From Rhizobium etli 8C-3 (GTDB lineage: Bacteria > Pseudomonadota > Alphaproteobacteria > Rhizobiales > Rhizobiaceae), in NCBI RefSeq assembly GCF_001908375.1, contig NZ_CP017244.1, positions 310,001-374,000 on the forward strand: DNA of 64,000 nt, given 5' to 3'. Position 1 is the stretch's first letter. The number at the start of each line of letters is the position of its first letter. The notes below the pieces were generated by a model. That model saw nothing but the letters and a program-made list of their open reading frames with translations, did not search any database and was not told the origin of the DNA. Positions 25,933 through 34,954 of the stretch are shown in pieces. The position numbers were made by a program, and so were the translations under genes.

Positions 25933-27216
25933 ATGAAGCACTCTCTTTCGGCAGCCTTCGCGCTCGCTCTGACGGCCGGTTCCTTCGCGTGGTCCGGCAT
26001 GGCCATGGCGGAAACAAAAACGATTACTTTCCTGTTCACCGACGACGACCAGGCCTACGTCGAGCGGATGGAAGCACTCAGCAAAGAATTCGAAGCCGCA
26101 AATCCCGATGTCAAGGTCAACTTTGTGTCGTCCGGCTATGACGCCGTTTCCAAGCAACTGCCTGTGCAGCTAGCCGTCGGCGAAGGCCCGGATGTCGCCA
26201 AGATTTCCGACTGGCAGCTTGCGCCATATTACCTCGACATGCGACCTTACATGAAAGACCCCGAAGGCTTCGCCAAGCTGCATGGCGACAGCCTCAACAT
26301 TCTTCGCTTCCCGGGCGTCAACGACCCGCAGTCGATCAATGGCTATGTCGCATCGCAGACATTCAACCTGCCGTTTGTAAACAAAACCCTTTTCGAACAG
26401 GCTGGCGAACCGCTTCCCAAGCCCGGCGCCACATTGAAGGAGATCGTGGAAGCGTCCGCGCGTGTTGCCAAGGCCACAGGTGCCCAGATTCCCTTCACGA
26501 TGGATCGATCGGGCCATCGCTTTTCCGGCGCTGCATTCTCGTATGGCGCGACCTACGTCAAGGACGGCAAGTTCTCCTTTCCCGACGATGCCGCCAAGCG
26601 TTACATTGCCGATCTTTACAGCTGGACACAGGACGGATCCTTCCCGAAGGAAATGTGGGGAGCGGCCGGCGGATCCCAGTACAAGAACATGGGCGACGAA
26701 TTCGTCAACGGAAACGTCGTGACCTATCTTGCCGGCAACTGGATGGTGAACCCGTTTCAGCAGAAGATTGGCGATGCTTTCGACTGGACAGCGATCAGCG
26801 CGCCCTGCGGTGATGCCGGTTGCTACGCCATGCCGGGCGGCACCGCGATTGTCGGCTTCAAGCGCACCAAGTATCCTCAGGCCGTCGCTTCATTCATCGA
26901 GTTTCTGGGTTCTGAGAAAATCCAGCGTGAGATCGCCGAGAATTACGTCATTCTGACAGGCGCCGACGTCAAGGACCCGCAGTACAAGCTCGCGAGCAAC
27001 AATGCCAAGGATGCGATGGCCGTCTTCTTGGCGAGCCGCAAGAATGTACCGCAGGCAGCGCGCGACATGGAGCGCATGAAGGGATCTTCAGCGATCTACC
27101 AGTTGATCGTCCAGCGAATGAGCCAGTTGATCGTTGGCGAGCTCTCGCTCGACGAAACCTATGCGGCGATGAGCGCCGATGTCGACAAGACCAACCAGGC
27201 AATCGCTGCCAAATAG
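25933..27216 (+). CDS. Sugar ABC transporter substrate-binding protein (SBP family 1)
   Basis: The 427-residue protein starts at the ATG at 25933, six bases after GGGAGG; an in-frame ATG at 25927 abuts the ribosome-binding site and is less likely. A signal peptide ends near AMA-ET (residue 25). The fold shows FEAANPDVKVNFVSSGYD near 45-60 and LAVGEGPDVAKISDWQLAPY near 70-90, typical of MalE-like binders. It is divergent from the operon holding its permeases and ATPase but shares the intergenic operators. Substrate inferred as unsaturated galacturonan or rhamnogalacturonan oligosaccharide. Confidence 0.93.
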   Translation: MKHSLSAAFALALTAGSFAWSGMAMAETKTITFLFTDDDQAYVERMEALSKEFEAANPDVKVNFVSSGYDAVSKQLPVQLAVGEGPDVAKISDWQLAPYYLDMRPYMKDPEGFAKLHGDSLNILRFPGVNDPQSINGYVASQTFNLPFVNKTLFEQAGEPLPKPGATLKEIVEASARVAKATGAQIPFTMDRSGHRFSGAAFSYGATYVKDGKFSFPDDAAKRYIADLYSWTQDGSFPKEMWGAAGGSQYKNMGDEFVNGNVVTYLAGNWMVNPFQQKIGDAFDWTAISAPCGDAGCYAMPGGTAIVGFKRTKYPQAVASFIEFLGSEKIQREIAENYVILTGADVKDPQYKLASNNAKDAMAVFLASRKNVPQAARDMERMKGSSAIYQLIVQRMSQLIVGELSLDETYAAMSADVDKTNQAIAAK

Positions 27217-27246
27217 CTTGCACGCTTATTGCTGCCGAAGTCTGTC

Positions 27247-27275
27247 ATCCACGGCCTTGGACAAGGGCCGTGGAT
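27247..27275 (+). terminator. Hairpin after the sugar-binding-protein gene
   Basis: A perfect 10-bp stem, ATCCACGGCC / GGCCGTGGAT, with a 9-base loop, begins 31 bases past the stop codon. No T-run follows, so it may stabilise the transcript end or work with Rho rather than act as a classic intrinsic terminator. Confidence 0.55.
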
Positions 27276-27741
27276 AGCAGCGTCCGGGTAGTCGGTGCAG
27301 TGCGTGCAGACACACTCGACAGATTTTGGCGGTAAACCCCAAGAGTGCGTTCGGCCTTCGCTCTTTAATCATGCCTTTCAAGATGTTCTTCGCATCGGCG
27401 TGGTGCACCGATCCTGACCCTGGCAGAGCACCGGCACGGCCGCTCGGCGGCAGGCGGCTGTCTTCACGAAAGAAGACGAGGAAGGACCGATACAAGGCTG
27501 CGTCCGCAGCCTCGAAGCACCGCCCATGTATGCCATGAACCCGCATGCCTTGAAGGAAAACGCCGCAAGACACGCCAGACCAATCCGCGCCCGAGGCCGA
27601 TGGGGTGGTGCCAGCGACCGTGCACCAAAAAAATATTGTGGCATTCAAGGCAAATGCCAGTTCCGCCGGTGACAGATCCCTTGGAGGGCCGGAACAATTT
27701 GATGCTGCTGCGGTTGGGTAAGCACCATGGAGGAAGTTCGA
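27276..27741. other. Gene-poor stretch with no recognised feature
   Basis: Overlapping frames of 70-140 codons on both strands in this stretch are rich in Arg, Cys, His and Trp, have no ribosome-binding sites and match no family I know, so I treat them as noise. GGAGG at 27730-27734 belongs to the next small gene. Confidence 0.5.
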
Positions 27742-27948
27742 ATGAATGTCGCGACGAATCTGGCGCTCCTTCTCGGTTCACTGACGTTGACATGTTGGAT
27801 CGTTGCCGGCGCAGTGGCCGTCTTGGGTACAGGAGATGAACTTGGCCGGCACGATAAACAGCGAGTAAGCGAGCTCGTCTCGTTGGGCCTAAACCTTGTC
27901 GGCTTCGTCTGCGCAGTCGCGATGGCTGCTATCCTGCTCGCTGCATGA
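27742..27948 (+). CDS. Small two-helix membrane protein
   Basis: The predicted protein is 68 residues with two hydrophobic helices (about 4-28 and 46-66) separated by a charged loop (GTGDELGRHDKQRVSE). The ATG at 27742 is seven bases after GGAGG; an ATG at 27727 precedes that signal. I do not recognise a family. The clean helix-loop-helix pattern and good start signal suggest a real inner-membrane protein. No partner is obvious, since its neighbours are a noncoding stretch and a broken esterase. Confidence 0.55.
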   Translation: MNVATNLALLLGSLTLTCWIVAGAVAVLGTGDELGRHDKQRVSELVSLGLNLVGFVCAVAMAAILLAA

Positions 27949-28209
27949 CGGTGGTCGGTTCAAAGGTCAGCCAAGGCTTCGCGTGGACGGCTGGCATTGT
28001 CTTCGGCCTCGGCGTGTGACATCTGCGACGGCATTGTCCTACATCAAATCCTGCCATGCCATCACATTCTCAGCTCCTGCTTTCCAGACGCTTCAATAAT
28101 GGTTTAACGGACGAGGCAACAACCGCTATCGGTCGGTGAGCGAGCTCACTGCCGCTTCTGGCTCGTGTGATGCGAGCGTATCGCGGATCCAACCGCAAGC
28201 GTACTCATT

Positions 28210-28765
28210 CGTTTTCACGGCAAGTGATGTGGAAGGCGGTTGAATCCGTGTGGTGCCTCGGGAACGACAATGCACCGCGAGTTCCCATTCTGATTAGCCC
28301 ATCTTTCGCTCATTCCGGTGCTGTCGTCGACGATGGGATCAAGTGCTCCAGCGATCATGAGCGACGGCGGGAGACCGGCGAGGTCACGATGGAGCGGTCC
28401 ACGTCTCAAGTTGCTGGGAAGGGAAGGGTCAAACGGTGAAGGTTTTTAATCGCCGCAGGGCCGTCGATGAGGAGGCTGCAGCGAGAAACTTTGCGCAGGC
28501 TCCGCGAAGCGTCGAGGTCGAAAACGCCGCACATGGAATAGAACCGGGCAACGCGGCTGATCTTGCCCACCGACCGCAGATGAAGGAGCGCTTCACATCC
28601 AAGATGGGCACCGGATGACTTTCCTCCAATCAGGATACGGTCTGCGCCGAAATCAGCAAGATGATCAGTAAGCCATTCCGTTGCGATGATGCACTGGCGA
28701 AGCGTTCGGTCGAGGCGGTCGTCGCGGGCATTGCGAAAGTCAATGACAGCCGCAAGCAACACAGG
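28210..28765 (-). pseudogene. Broken alpha/beta hydrolase (acetyl-esterase type)
   Basis: Two overlapping reverse frames together make an esterase of the hormone-sensitive-lipase/Aes kind. The frame 28762-28406 gives VIDFRNARDD and the nucleophile elbow GGKSSGAHLG; the frame 28409-28215 continues with LPPSLMIAGALDPIVDD (acid residue) and PEAPHGFNRLP (catalytic His). A frameshift near 28409 joins them, and the oxyanion HGG region expected upstream is absent or scrambled: a stop codon occurs in the preceding stretch, 28766-28890. It is therefore a decayed gene, not a working enzyme. Confidence 0.7.
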
Positions 28766-28986
28766 ACCTGCGAGATATCGTCGATTACAGAAGACGCTGC
28801 GGTTTTATGGGACGGGGATCAATTTCGGGTCGCTGCGCAGCTCCAGCGCTTTGCCGCCGATACGCTTCCAAGGGTGCTCCATCATCTGGTACCGGCAAAG
28901 GCGAGCCAGGCATGCGGAACCGACGGGCGCTGCATCCGTTAGAATGATCAGTTCACGGGATAGATGCGGGCTCAGGAACTGCAAAA

Positions 28987-30297
28987 ATGGAATTGACCGA
29001 TCCCGCCGACAGCCGGCGAACCATACTGGTGATCGGCGCTACGGGGCTGATCGGCTCTGCGATTGCGGTAAGGTTGAGACGGGAAGGGCATTCAGTCACG
29101 GGTCTCGCACGAACCTGGCGACGGTCGGGTGCGATCCAGAACATGCGCTTCGACGTCGCGCTCGCCACCAAACCCGAGGATTGGCTACATGTGCTTTCTG
29201 GCGTGGAGGTTGCCGTCAATTGCGCAGGCGCGCTGCAGGACGGACCGGGTGACGACGTAAAGGCCGTTCATTTTGATGGTCCGTCAGCACTCTTCAAAGC
29301 CTGCGAACGGGCCGGCGTGAAGCGCCTTATCCACCTCTCTGCGATCGGCGTGGACCGTGCTCAACCGTCCGATTTCTCCAATACCAAGTATCGAGCGGAA
29401 GAGGCGCTCAAGGCTTCGGCGCTCGACTGGGTCATTCTGCGTCCGTCCGTCGTACTCGGACGCGCAGCCTATGGAGCAAGCGCTATGTTCCGCGGGCTTG
29501 CAGCGCTGCCAATCTTGCCTCTGATGCCGGACACCGGCAAGCTTCAGGTCGTTGAGCTCGACGACGTGGTCGAAACCGTGGTCAGGCTCCTGCCTGACAG
29601 CGCGCCAGCCCGCGTCACACTCGATCTGGCCGGGCCGGAGCCGCTCGAGTTCGGCGAGGTCGTCGCTGCCTATCGCAGCTGGATGGGACGCAAGCCTGCA
29701 CACGAGCTCCCGCTTCCGAGACCAGTCTCGAAAATACTCTATGGTCTTGGCGACCTGGCAGGATGGCTAGGCTGGCGTCCGCCGCTGCGGACCACCGCCG
29801 CGCGCGAAATCGTCCGTGGGGCGACAGGCGATCCGACGCGGTGGATCAAAGTCACGGGCATTACGCCGACATCGTTGAGCGACGCGCTCGCCGCTTATCC
29901 GATCAGCGTGCAGGAACGGTGGTTTTCGGGACTCTACTTCCTTAAGCCGATCGCGCTGCTGGTGCTCGCGGCATTCTGGATCGCGACCGGCATCATATCG
30001 TTGACCGTCGGATGGGGACTCGGTGTCGACTTGATGCGCCGCACAGCCTTGCCGGCGCTCGCCGAGATAAGCGTCGTTGCGGGGGCATTCGCCGACCTCG
30101 TGGTTGGTGCGCTCATCGCGTTCCGCCGTACATCCCACGCCGGCTTGTTGCTAGGGGTCGCCATCTCGCTTTTTTATGTCGCGGCAGGCACGCTGCTGCT
30201 GCCGGAGCTTTGGAGGGAACCGCTCGGGCCGCTGCTGAAGATCTGGCCGATCCTCGTCCTTCACCTGATCACGATCGTCATTCTGGAAGACCGATGA
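28987..30297 (+). CDS. SDR-family NAD(P)-binding protein fused to a DoxX-like membrane domain
   Basis: The 436-residue protein has an N-terminal NmrA/SDR-type Rossmann domain (about 10-290, with VIGATGLIGSAIAVRLRREGH) and a C-terminal region with four hydrophobic helices (about 312-432) resembling the DoxX-like family. AGGAA precedes the ATG. The domain order is a known combination in proteobacteria, often beside DUF2269, as here: the next gene overlaps by four bases. Function is not established; a membrane-tethered oxidoreductase is the natural reading. Confidence 0.85.
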   Translation: MELTDPADSRRTILVIGATGLIGSAIAVRLRREGHSVTGLARTWRRSGAIQNMRFDVALATKPEDWLHVLSGVEVAVNCAGALQDGPGDDVKAVHFDGPSALFKACERAGVKRLIHLSAIGVDRAQPSDFSNTKYRAEEALKASALDWVILRPSVVLGRAAYGASAMFRGLAALPILPLMPDTGKLQVVELDDVVETVVRLLPDSAPARVTLDLAGPEPLEFGEVVAAYRSWMGRKPAHELPLPRPVSKILYGLGDLAGWLGWRPPLRTTAAREIVRGATGDPTRWIKVTGITPTSLSDALAAYPISVQERWFSGLYFLKPIALLVLAAFWIATGIISLTVGWGLGVDLMRRTALPALAEISVVAGAFADLVVGALIAFRRTSHAGLLLGVAISLFYVAAGTLLLPELWREPLGPLLKIWPILVLHLITIVILEDR

Positions 30298-30800
30298 TCA
30301 CTTATTTCGTGCTCAAATACCTTCATGTCATCGGCGCCTCGGTGCTCCTGGGCACCGGCGCCGGCATCGCGTTCTTCATGTTGCTTGCCCATCTCACCGG
30401 CCGGCCGACGATCATCGCTGGCGTAGCGCGCATTGTCGTCATCGCCGATTTCGTCTTCACGGCGACGGCCGTTGTCCTCCAACCCATTACCGGTGTCGCA
30501 CTTGCCTGGAATGTCGGCTATTCCCTAACCGAAGGCTGGATCGTGGTATCGATCATCCTTTACATCGTCACTGGCATGTTCTGGCTGCCCGTCGTTTGGA
30601 TGCAGATGGAAATGCGTCGACTGTCCGAGGCGGCGGTCGAAACCGATTCCGCTCTGCCTACCCGGTATCACGATCTGTTCTGGCGCTGGTTCGCCTTCGG
30701 GTTTCCGGCGTTCGCTGCCGTGCTTGCCATCTTCTGGTTGATGATCACGCGGCCGGACCTCGGCAGCTGGGGTTCATGGCTGGGCGAGCGCACGCCATAG
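30294..30800 (+). CDS. DUF2269-family integral membrane protein
   Basis: The 168-residue protein has four hydrophobic helices and the typical N-terminal pattern YFVLKYLHVIGASVLLGTG, which carries a conserved His in helix 1. The ATG at 30294 overlaps the stop of the SDR-DoxX gene, so the two are translationally coupled and probably form one membrane unit. The frame is open further upstream (to 30012), but that part overlaps the SDR gene in another phase and is rejected. Function unknown; the family's conserved His suggests a cofactor or redox role (inference). Confidence 0.85.
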   Translation: MITYFVLKYLHVIGASVLLGTGAGIAFFMLLAHLTGRPTIIAGVARIVVIADFVFTATAVVLQPITGVALAWNVGYSLTEGWIVVSIILYIVTGMFWLPVVWMQMEMRRLSEAAVETDSALPTRYHDLFWRWFAFGFPAFAAVLAIFWLMITRPDLGSWGSWLGERTP

Positions 30801-30894
30801 CTGCGTCGACGGGAGTAGCCGGCAGTCTCGCATCCGGCCGCCACTTGGCGTTCTGGAAAGACAGGCAATGGAAATGCGATGGCAAAGAATGGCA

Positions 30895-31040
30895 AAATCC
30901 CAGTCCGTGCCTTCACTCAGCGCATGGATCTGCTGTCACAAAGCCGCGGTGAACTTTGTGATCGTGATCAGCAGGTTACCGAGAAGCGCTGCGCAGATAA
31001 CTCGACTTGATCGGGCTTGGGCGCAAACCATCTGCGCCTT
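30895..31040 (-). pseudogene. Remnant of a cation diffusion facilitator (CDF) transporter gene
   Basis: The reverse strand encodes SSRVICAALLGNLLITITKF, which matches the first helix of CDF zinc/iron efflux proteins, and is then interrupted by a stop (TGA at 30936-30938). Just past it, in shifted frames, pieces resembling the next conserved motif (SSAMLSEG) can be read. Nothing of the remaining 250 or so residues is present before the DUF2269 gene. This is a short decayed fragment; the call rests on one motif and its frameshifted continuation. Confidence 0.45.
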
Positions 31041-31120
31041 CTTTGCTGGTCTTCCGATCGGAAGTCGACGAAGGTAGTTTTGCCTTTCAAAGTTCTCGAC
31101 TGGGCCACGGATCCTTCCGC

Positions 31121-31291
31121 TCACCAGTTCCGTTGACCGTCCATGTCAGCAACCGCTGCCTGATGGGCGTTGTGCTTTTCAGCCGTACCTCCCCACAAGG
31201 CCAGCAAAACGGCAGCAATGATTAGGTAATAGATTTTGTTTGATAACTTTCGCAACGCACTGTTGCCACGCGTACACTCGAACTGGCTCAA
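31121..31291 (-). CDS. Possible small single-helix membrane protein
   Basis: A 56-codon reverse frame from a TTG at 31291 has AGAGGAG about ten bases upstream and encodes one hydrophobic helix (YYLIIAAVLLALW, about 21-33) followed by a polar tail. It matches nothing I know. The rest of the 30801-31568 interval shows only the CDF remnant and no other supportable gene. Real coding status is doubtful. Confidence 0.25.
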   Translation of the reverse strand: MSQFECTRGNSALRKLSNKIYYLIIAAVLLALWGGTAEKHNAHQAAVADMDGQRNW

Positions 31292-31568
31292 TTATTCGCG
31301 CTCCTCTGCTGGTGGGCGTCATTTGAGGCGCATACATAATGCTTTAGAAAAGCTGCATGAACGTCCAAATGTGGGACCCTAATGTGCGTGAAGCGTATGG
31401 CTTCAACGCGCGCTAGCCCTTAAAGCTGTATCCTGCACCGCGCGCAGCCCCTCTTTCTGTCGCAAGCGGACCAGAGCCAGGCGAACGCCTGAGACCTTGG
31501 CACCGGCGTGGATACATCCACAGGCGGTTTGCCTTACCATTTGGCGGCCCCGCCATATATTCCCAAAT

Positions 31569-32975
31569 ATGAGTATCCGATGGAAGAGACCGTGGCGCTT
31601 AGGGATTTGGCGGCGAATGTTGCCAATACTCGCCTTGCCGCTGATCTTGATTTCGCCCGTCGCTTCCACAGCTTCCGTGTCTGCAGCAGAGCGCGTTGCC
31701 GTCGTGCTGAAGTTGAACGGTGCTGTCGGACCAGCGACGGCTGACTATGTGAAACGCGGCCTCCAACATGCCGATGGAACCAGTGCGAGCCTGGTCGTCC
31801 TGCAGATGGATACGCCAGGCGGCCTCGACACTTCGATGCGGGACATTATCCGCGCGATCATCGCCTCGCCAGTGCCTGTGGCCGGTTTTGTGGCACCGAG
31901 TGGCGCACGTGCTGCCAGCGCCGGTACTTATATTCTCTACGCCAGTCACATTGCAGCCATGGCGCCGGGCACTAATCTGGGCGCAGCGACACCGATTTCG
32001 CTTGGCGGAAGTCCGTTCGATGGCGACCCCGAACCGGGCAAGGATGAACCGAACGAGCCTGGCAGGCAGCCGCAGTCACCACGTAATGCCAGTGAAGCGA
32101 AAGCCGTCAATGATGCGGTCGCCTATATTCGCGGACTTGCCGAACTGCGCAATCGCAATGCCGACTGGGCAGAGCGTGCCGTGCGCGAAGCTGCAAGCCT
32201 TTCATCACCCGCCGCCGCACGAGAACATGTCATCGATTTTACGGCAACCACCATCGAGGATCTCCTGAGGCAGGCTCAAGGGCGCATCGTACGGGTCGGC
32301 CAAAGGGATATCCCGCTCGAAACCGCCGGGCTTGCTGTTCACGAACTCGAACCGGATTGGCGCACGCGATTGCTTTCCGTGATTACCGATCCGAACATTG
32401 CCCTTATCCTCATGGTGGTTGGCATATACGGGCTGATCTTCGAATTTGTCGCCCCGGGAACGCTGATGCCCGGTACAATCGGCGGTATCTGCCTGCTACT
32501 TGGACTTTATGCCCTGGCATTGCTGCCGGTCAGCTACGCCGGCGTAGGCCTGATCATCCTAGGTGCCGGCTTGACAGTGGCCGAGGCGCACGCGCCCTCG
32601 TTTGGCGCCCTCGGCATCAGCGGCGGAATAGCACTCGTGCTCGGCGCGGCTCTTCTGTTCGACACCGATCTGCCGGAACTCGAAGTCTCCTCGTCCGTAC
32701 TGGCCGGCATCGCCATTGCCTGTCTCGCTTTCAGTCTCATCATTGCCTGGCTCGCAATCGTTTCGCATCGGCGCAAAGTCGGCACCGGCACCGAGCAGAT
32801 GATCGGTATTTCGGGCAAAGTCGACAGTTGGACAGGCACTTCGGGATACGTCATCGCGCATGGGGAACGCTGGGCGGCGACCTCCAGCGAACCGCTCGTC
32901 GCCGGTGATAGTGTCAGTGTGACCGGTCGAAACGGGCTGACCTTAGATGTCGTGCGCCGTGCGCAGGAGACTTAG
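31569..32975 (+). CDS. NfeD-family membrane serine protease (ClpP-class)
   Basis: The protein is 468 residues from the ATG at 31569; ATGs at 31497 and 31617 are alternatives, and none has a strong ribosome-binding site. A signal or anchor helix (about 17-38) precedes a ClpP-like protease domain with QMDTPGGLDTSMRDII near 80-95 and the nucleophile Ser near 117 (AASAGTYIL). Four to five helices follow (about 285-425) and a C-terminal OB-fold (about 430-468). NfeD1b proteases cleave stomatin C-termini, and a stomatin homologue is encoded next, 28 bases downstream: the classic pair. Confidence 0.92.
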   Translation: MSIRWKRPWRLGIWRRMLPILALPLILISPVASTASVSAAERVAVVLKLNGAVGPATADYVKRGLQHADGTSASLVVLQMDTPGGLDTSMRDIIRAIIASPVPVAGFVAPSGARAASAGTYILYASHIAAMAPGTNLGAATPISLGGSPFDGDPEPGKDEPNEPGRQPQSPRNASEAKAVNDAVAYIRGLAELRNRNADWAERAVREAASLSSPAAAREHVIDFTATTIEDLLRQAQGRIVRVGQRDIPLETAGLAVHELEPDWRTRLLSVITDPNIALILMVVGIYGLIFEFVAPGTLMPGTIGGICLLLGLYALALLPVSYAGVGLIILGAGLTVAEAHAPSFGALGISGGIALVLGAALLFDTDLPELEVSSSVLAGIAIACLAFSLIIAWLAIVSHRRKVGTGTEQMIGISGKVDSWTGTSGYVIAHGERWAATSSEPLVAGDSVSVTGRNGLTLDVVRRAQET

Positions 32976-33003
32976 CGGCTTTTAAAAAGCAGGAGGAAGC
33001 GTC

Positions 33004-33789
33004 ATGGGCATCTTTGCAGAACTCGCATCTTACCTTGTGGTCATTCTCGTTTTGCTGCTCGTGATCGCATCGGCGATCAAAATCCTGCGCGAATATGAGA
33101 GGGGGGTCGTCTTCACGCTCGGCCGCTTCACTGGCGTCAAGGGTCCCGGCTTGATCCTGTTGGTCCCGTATGTCCAGCAAATGATACGCGTGGACCTGCG
33201 CACGCGGGTGCTCGATGTGCCCGGTCAGGATGTTATCTCGCACGACAATGTCTCTGTCCGCGTCAGCGCTGTCATCTATTTCAGGGTTATCGATCCCGAA
33301 AGATCGACGATCCAGGTCGAGGACTTCATGACGGCGACAAGCCAGCTTGCTCAAACGACGCTGCGTTCGGTCCTCGGCAAGCACGATCTTGACGAGATGC
33401 TGGCCGAACGTGACAAGCTCAACAGCGACATTCAGGAGATCCTGGATGCCCAGACCGATGCATGGGGCATCAAGGTCGCCAATGTCGAGATCAAGCATGT
33501 GGACATCAATGAATCCATGGTTCGCGCAATCGCCCGACAGGCGGAGGCCGAACGCGAACGGCGCGCCAAGGTCATCAATGCCGAAGGTGAGCAGCAGGCT
33601 GCAGCAAAGCTGCTTGAAGCCGCCGAAATCCTCGCCAGGCAGCCGGAGGCCATGCAGCTTCGCTATCTGAGCACGCTGAACGTGATCGCTGGCGAGAAGA
33701 CCTCGACAATCATATTTCCTTTTCCGATGGAGCTCGGAAATTTGATGCCGTTAATTTCGGCCCAATCTTCGCAAAGCTCAAGGGGATGA
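33004..33789 (+). CDS. Stomatin-like SPFH-domain membrane protein (slipin)
   Basis: The 261-residue protein has one N-terminal membrane hairpin (about 8-26), then the SPFH/band-7 domain ([21 protein letters not shown] near 30-50, [17 protein letters not shown] near 88-105) and a helical coiled region ([20 protein letters not shown] near 181-200). AGGAGG precedes the start. Slipins oligomerise on the inner membrane and scaffold membrane microdomains; partner NfeD is encoded upstream. The short C-terminal tail contains hydrophobic residues of the type cleaved by NfeD. Confidence 0.93.
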   Translation: MGIFAELASYLVVILVLLLVIASAIKILREYERGVVFTLGRFTGVKGPGLILLVPYVQQMIRVDLRTRVLDVPGQDVISHDNVSVRVSAVIYFRVIDPERSTIQVEDFMTATSQLAQTTLRSVLGKHDLDEMLAERDKLNSDIQEILDAQTDAWGIKVANVEIKHVDINESMVRAIARQAEAERERRAKVINAEGEQQAAAKLLEAAEILARQPEAMQLRYLSTLNVIAGEKTSTIIFPFPMELGNLMPLISAQSSQSSRG

Positions 33790-33792
33790 TCG

Positions 33793-34911
33793 ATGGGTTG
33801 GTCCTTCAAGATGGGCACGATCGCCGGCACGGCCGTACGCGTTCACATTACTTTTGCGCTGCTGCTCGTCTGGATCTGGCTGACACATTACCGGATCGGC
33901 GGTACACAGGCAGCCTGGGATGGCACGGCTTTCATCATCGCCGTCTTCGTCTGCGTCGTACTGCACGAGTTCGGTCATGTTGCCGTTGCTCGCTACTTCG
34001 GGATCAAAACGCCTGACATCACATTGTTGCCGATCGGCGGCGTCGCCCGTCTTGAACGCATGCCCGACGTGCCTCACCAGGAACTGCTGATTGCCATCGC
34101 CGGCCCGCTCGTCAACGTCGCGATCGCAGCGCTGATCATTCTTGCCATCGGCGCCTCAGCGGGCATCGAGCAGATGGCCGATGTCGAGGATCCTGGCGGC
34201 GGTTTCCTGGCTAGGCTTGCCGGGGTCAATATCTTCCTCGTTCTTTTCAATATGATCCCAGCCTTTCCGATGGACGGAGGCCGGGTGCTGCGGGCCGCCC
34301 TCGCATCGCGCTTTACCTGGTCACGGGCGACGCAGATTGCCGCTACGATCGGCCAAGGCCTTGCCTTTGTTTTTGGCTTCGTCGGCCTTCTTTACAACCC
34401 GCTGCTGATTTTCATCGGCATCTTCGTTTACCTCGCTGCAACCGCAGAAGCGCAGCATGCGCAGATCCGCGAGCTCTCCAGCAGAGTGCTCATTAGCGAC
34501 GTGATGGTCACCAAATTCGTGGAACTCAAACGCTCGGCGACTATCGACGAGGCGATTGAGATGCTGCTTGCGACAACCCAGCGCGAATTTCCCGTTACCG
34601 ATTCCGCCGGCCGCTTTGAAGGGCTGCTAACACGTGATGACATGATACGCGCCTTAAAGGACAAAGGTCCAGACACGCCGGTTGCAAGCGCGATGCGTAC
34701 TGACATTCCGCAAATCCATCATCGCAAAAGTCTGGAAGATAGCCTGCGTTTGATGCAGCACGGAAATGTGCCGGCGATCGCGGTCGTGGACGGTGCTGAT
34801 CATCTCATCGGTCTTCTGACGCACGAAACGATCGGAGAAATGATGATGGTTCGTGCGGCCGTAGCCGACGGTTTCCGCTTCGGCCGTCTGCGCAGGTCCA
34901 GGTCCCTTTAA
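33793..34911 (+). CDS. M50 (site-2) intramembrane metalloprotease with two CBS domains
   Basis: The 372-residue protein has the zinc motif H-E-F-G-H at 58-62 inside a hydrophobic helix, and the second metal-site motif NMIPAFPMDGGRVLR near 152-166, both diagnostic of M50B rhomboid-unrelated intramembrane proteases. About six helices end near residue 220; tandem CBS domains follow (about 235-360), which often sense adenine nucleotides. It begins three bases after the slipin stop, so NfeD, slipin and this protease form one membrane-proteolysis operon. Confidence 0.92.
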   Translation: MGWSFKMGTIAGTAVRVHITFALLLVWIWLTHYRIGGTQAAWDGTAFIIAVFVCVVLHEFGHVAVARYFGIKTPDITLLPIGGVARLERMPDVPHQELLIAIAGPLVNVAIAALIILAIGASAGIEQMADVEDPGGGFLARLAGVNIFLVLFNMIPAFPMDGGRVLRAALASRFTWSRATQIAATIGQGLAFVFGFVGLLYNPLLIFIGIFVYLAATAEAQHAQIRELSSRVLISDVMVTKFVELKRSATIDEAIEMLLATTQREFPVTDSAGRFEGLLTRDDMIRALKDKGPDTPVASAMRTDIPQIHHRKSLEDSLRLMQHGNVPAIAVVDGADHLIGLLTHETIGEMMMVRAAVADGFRFGRLRRSRSL

Positions 34912-34954
34912 GTCTCGCGCAAGTCGAGGCAGTCCGCACACCCAGTTGTGATAG

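Noticed and set aside
27226..27793. Overlapping 110-140 codon frames on both strands
   Set aside because: Composition heavy in Arg, Cys, Trp and His, no start signals and no recognisable motifs; treated as noncoding.
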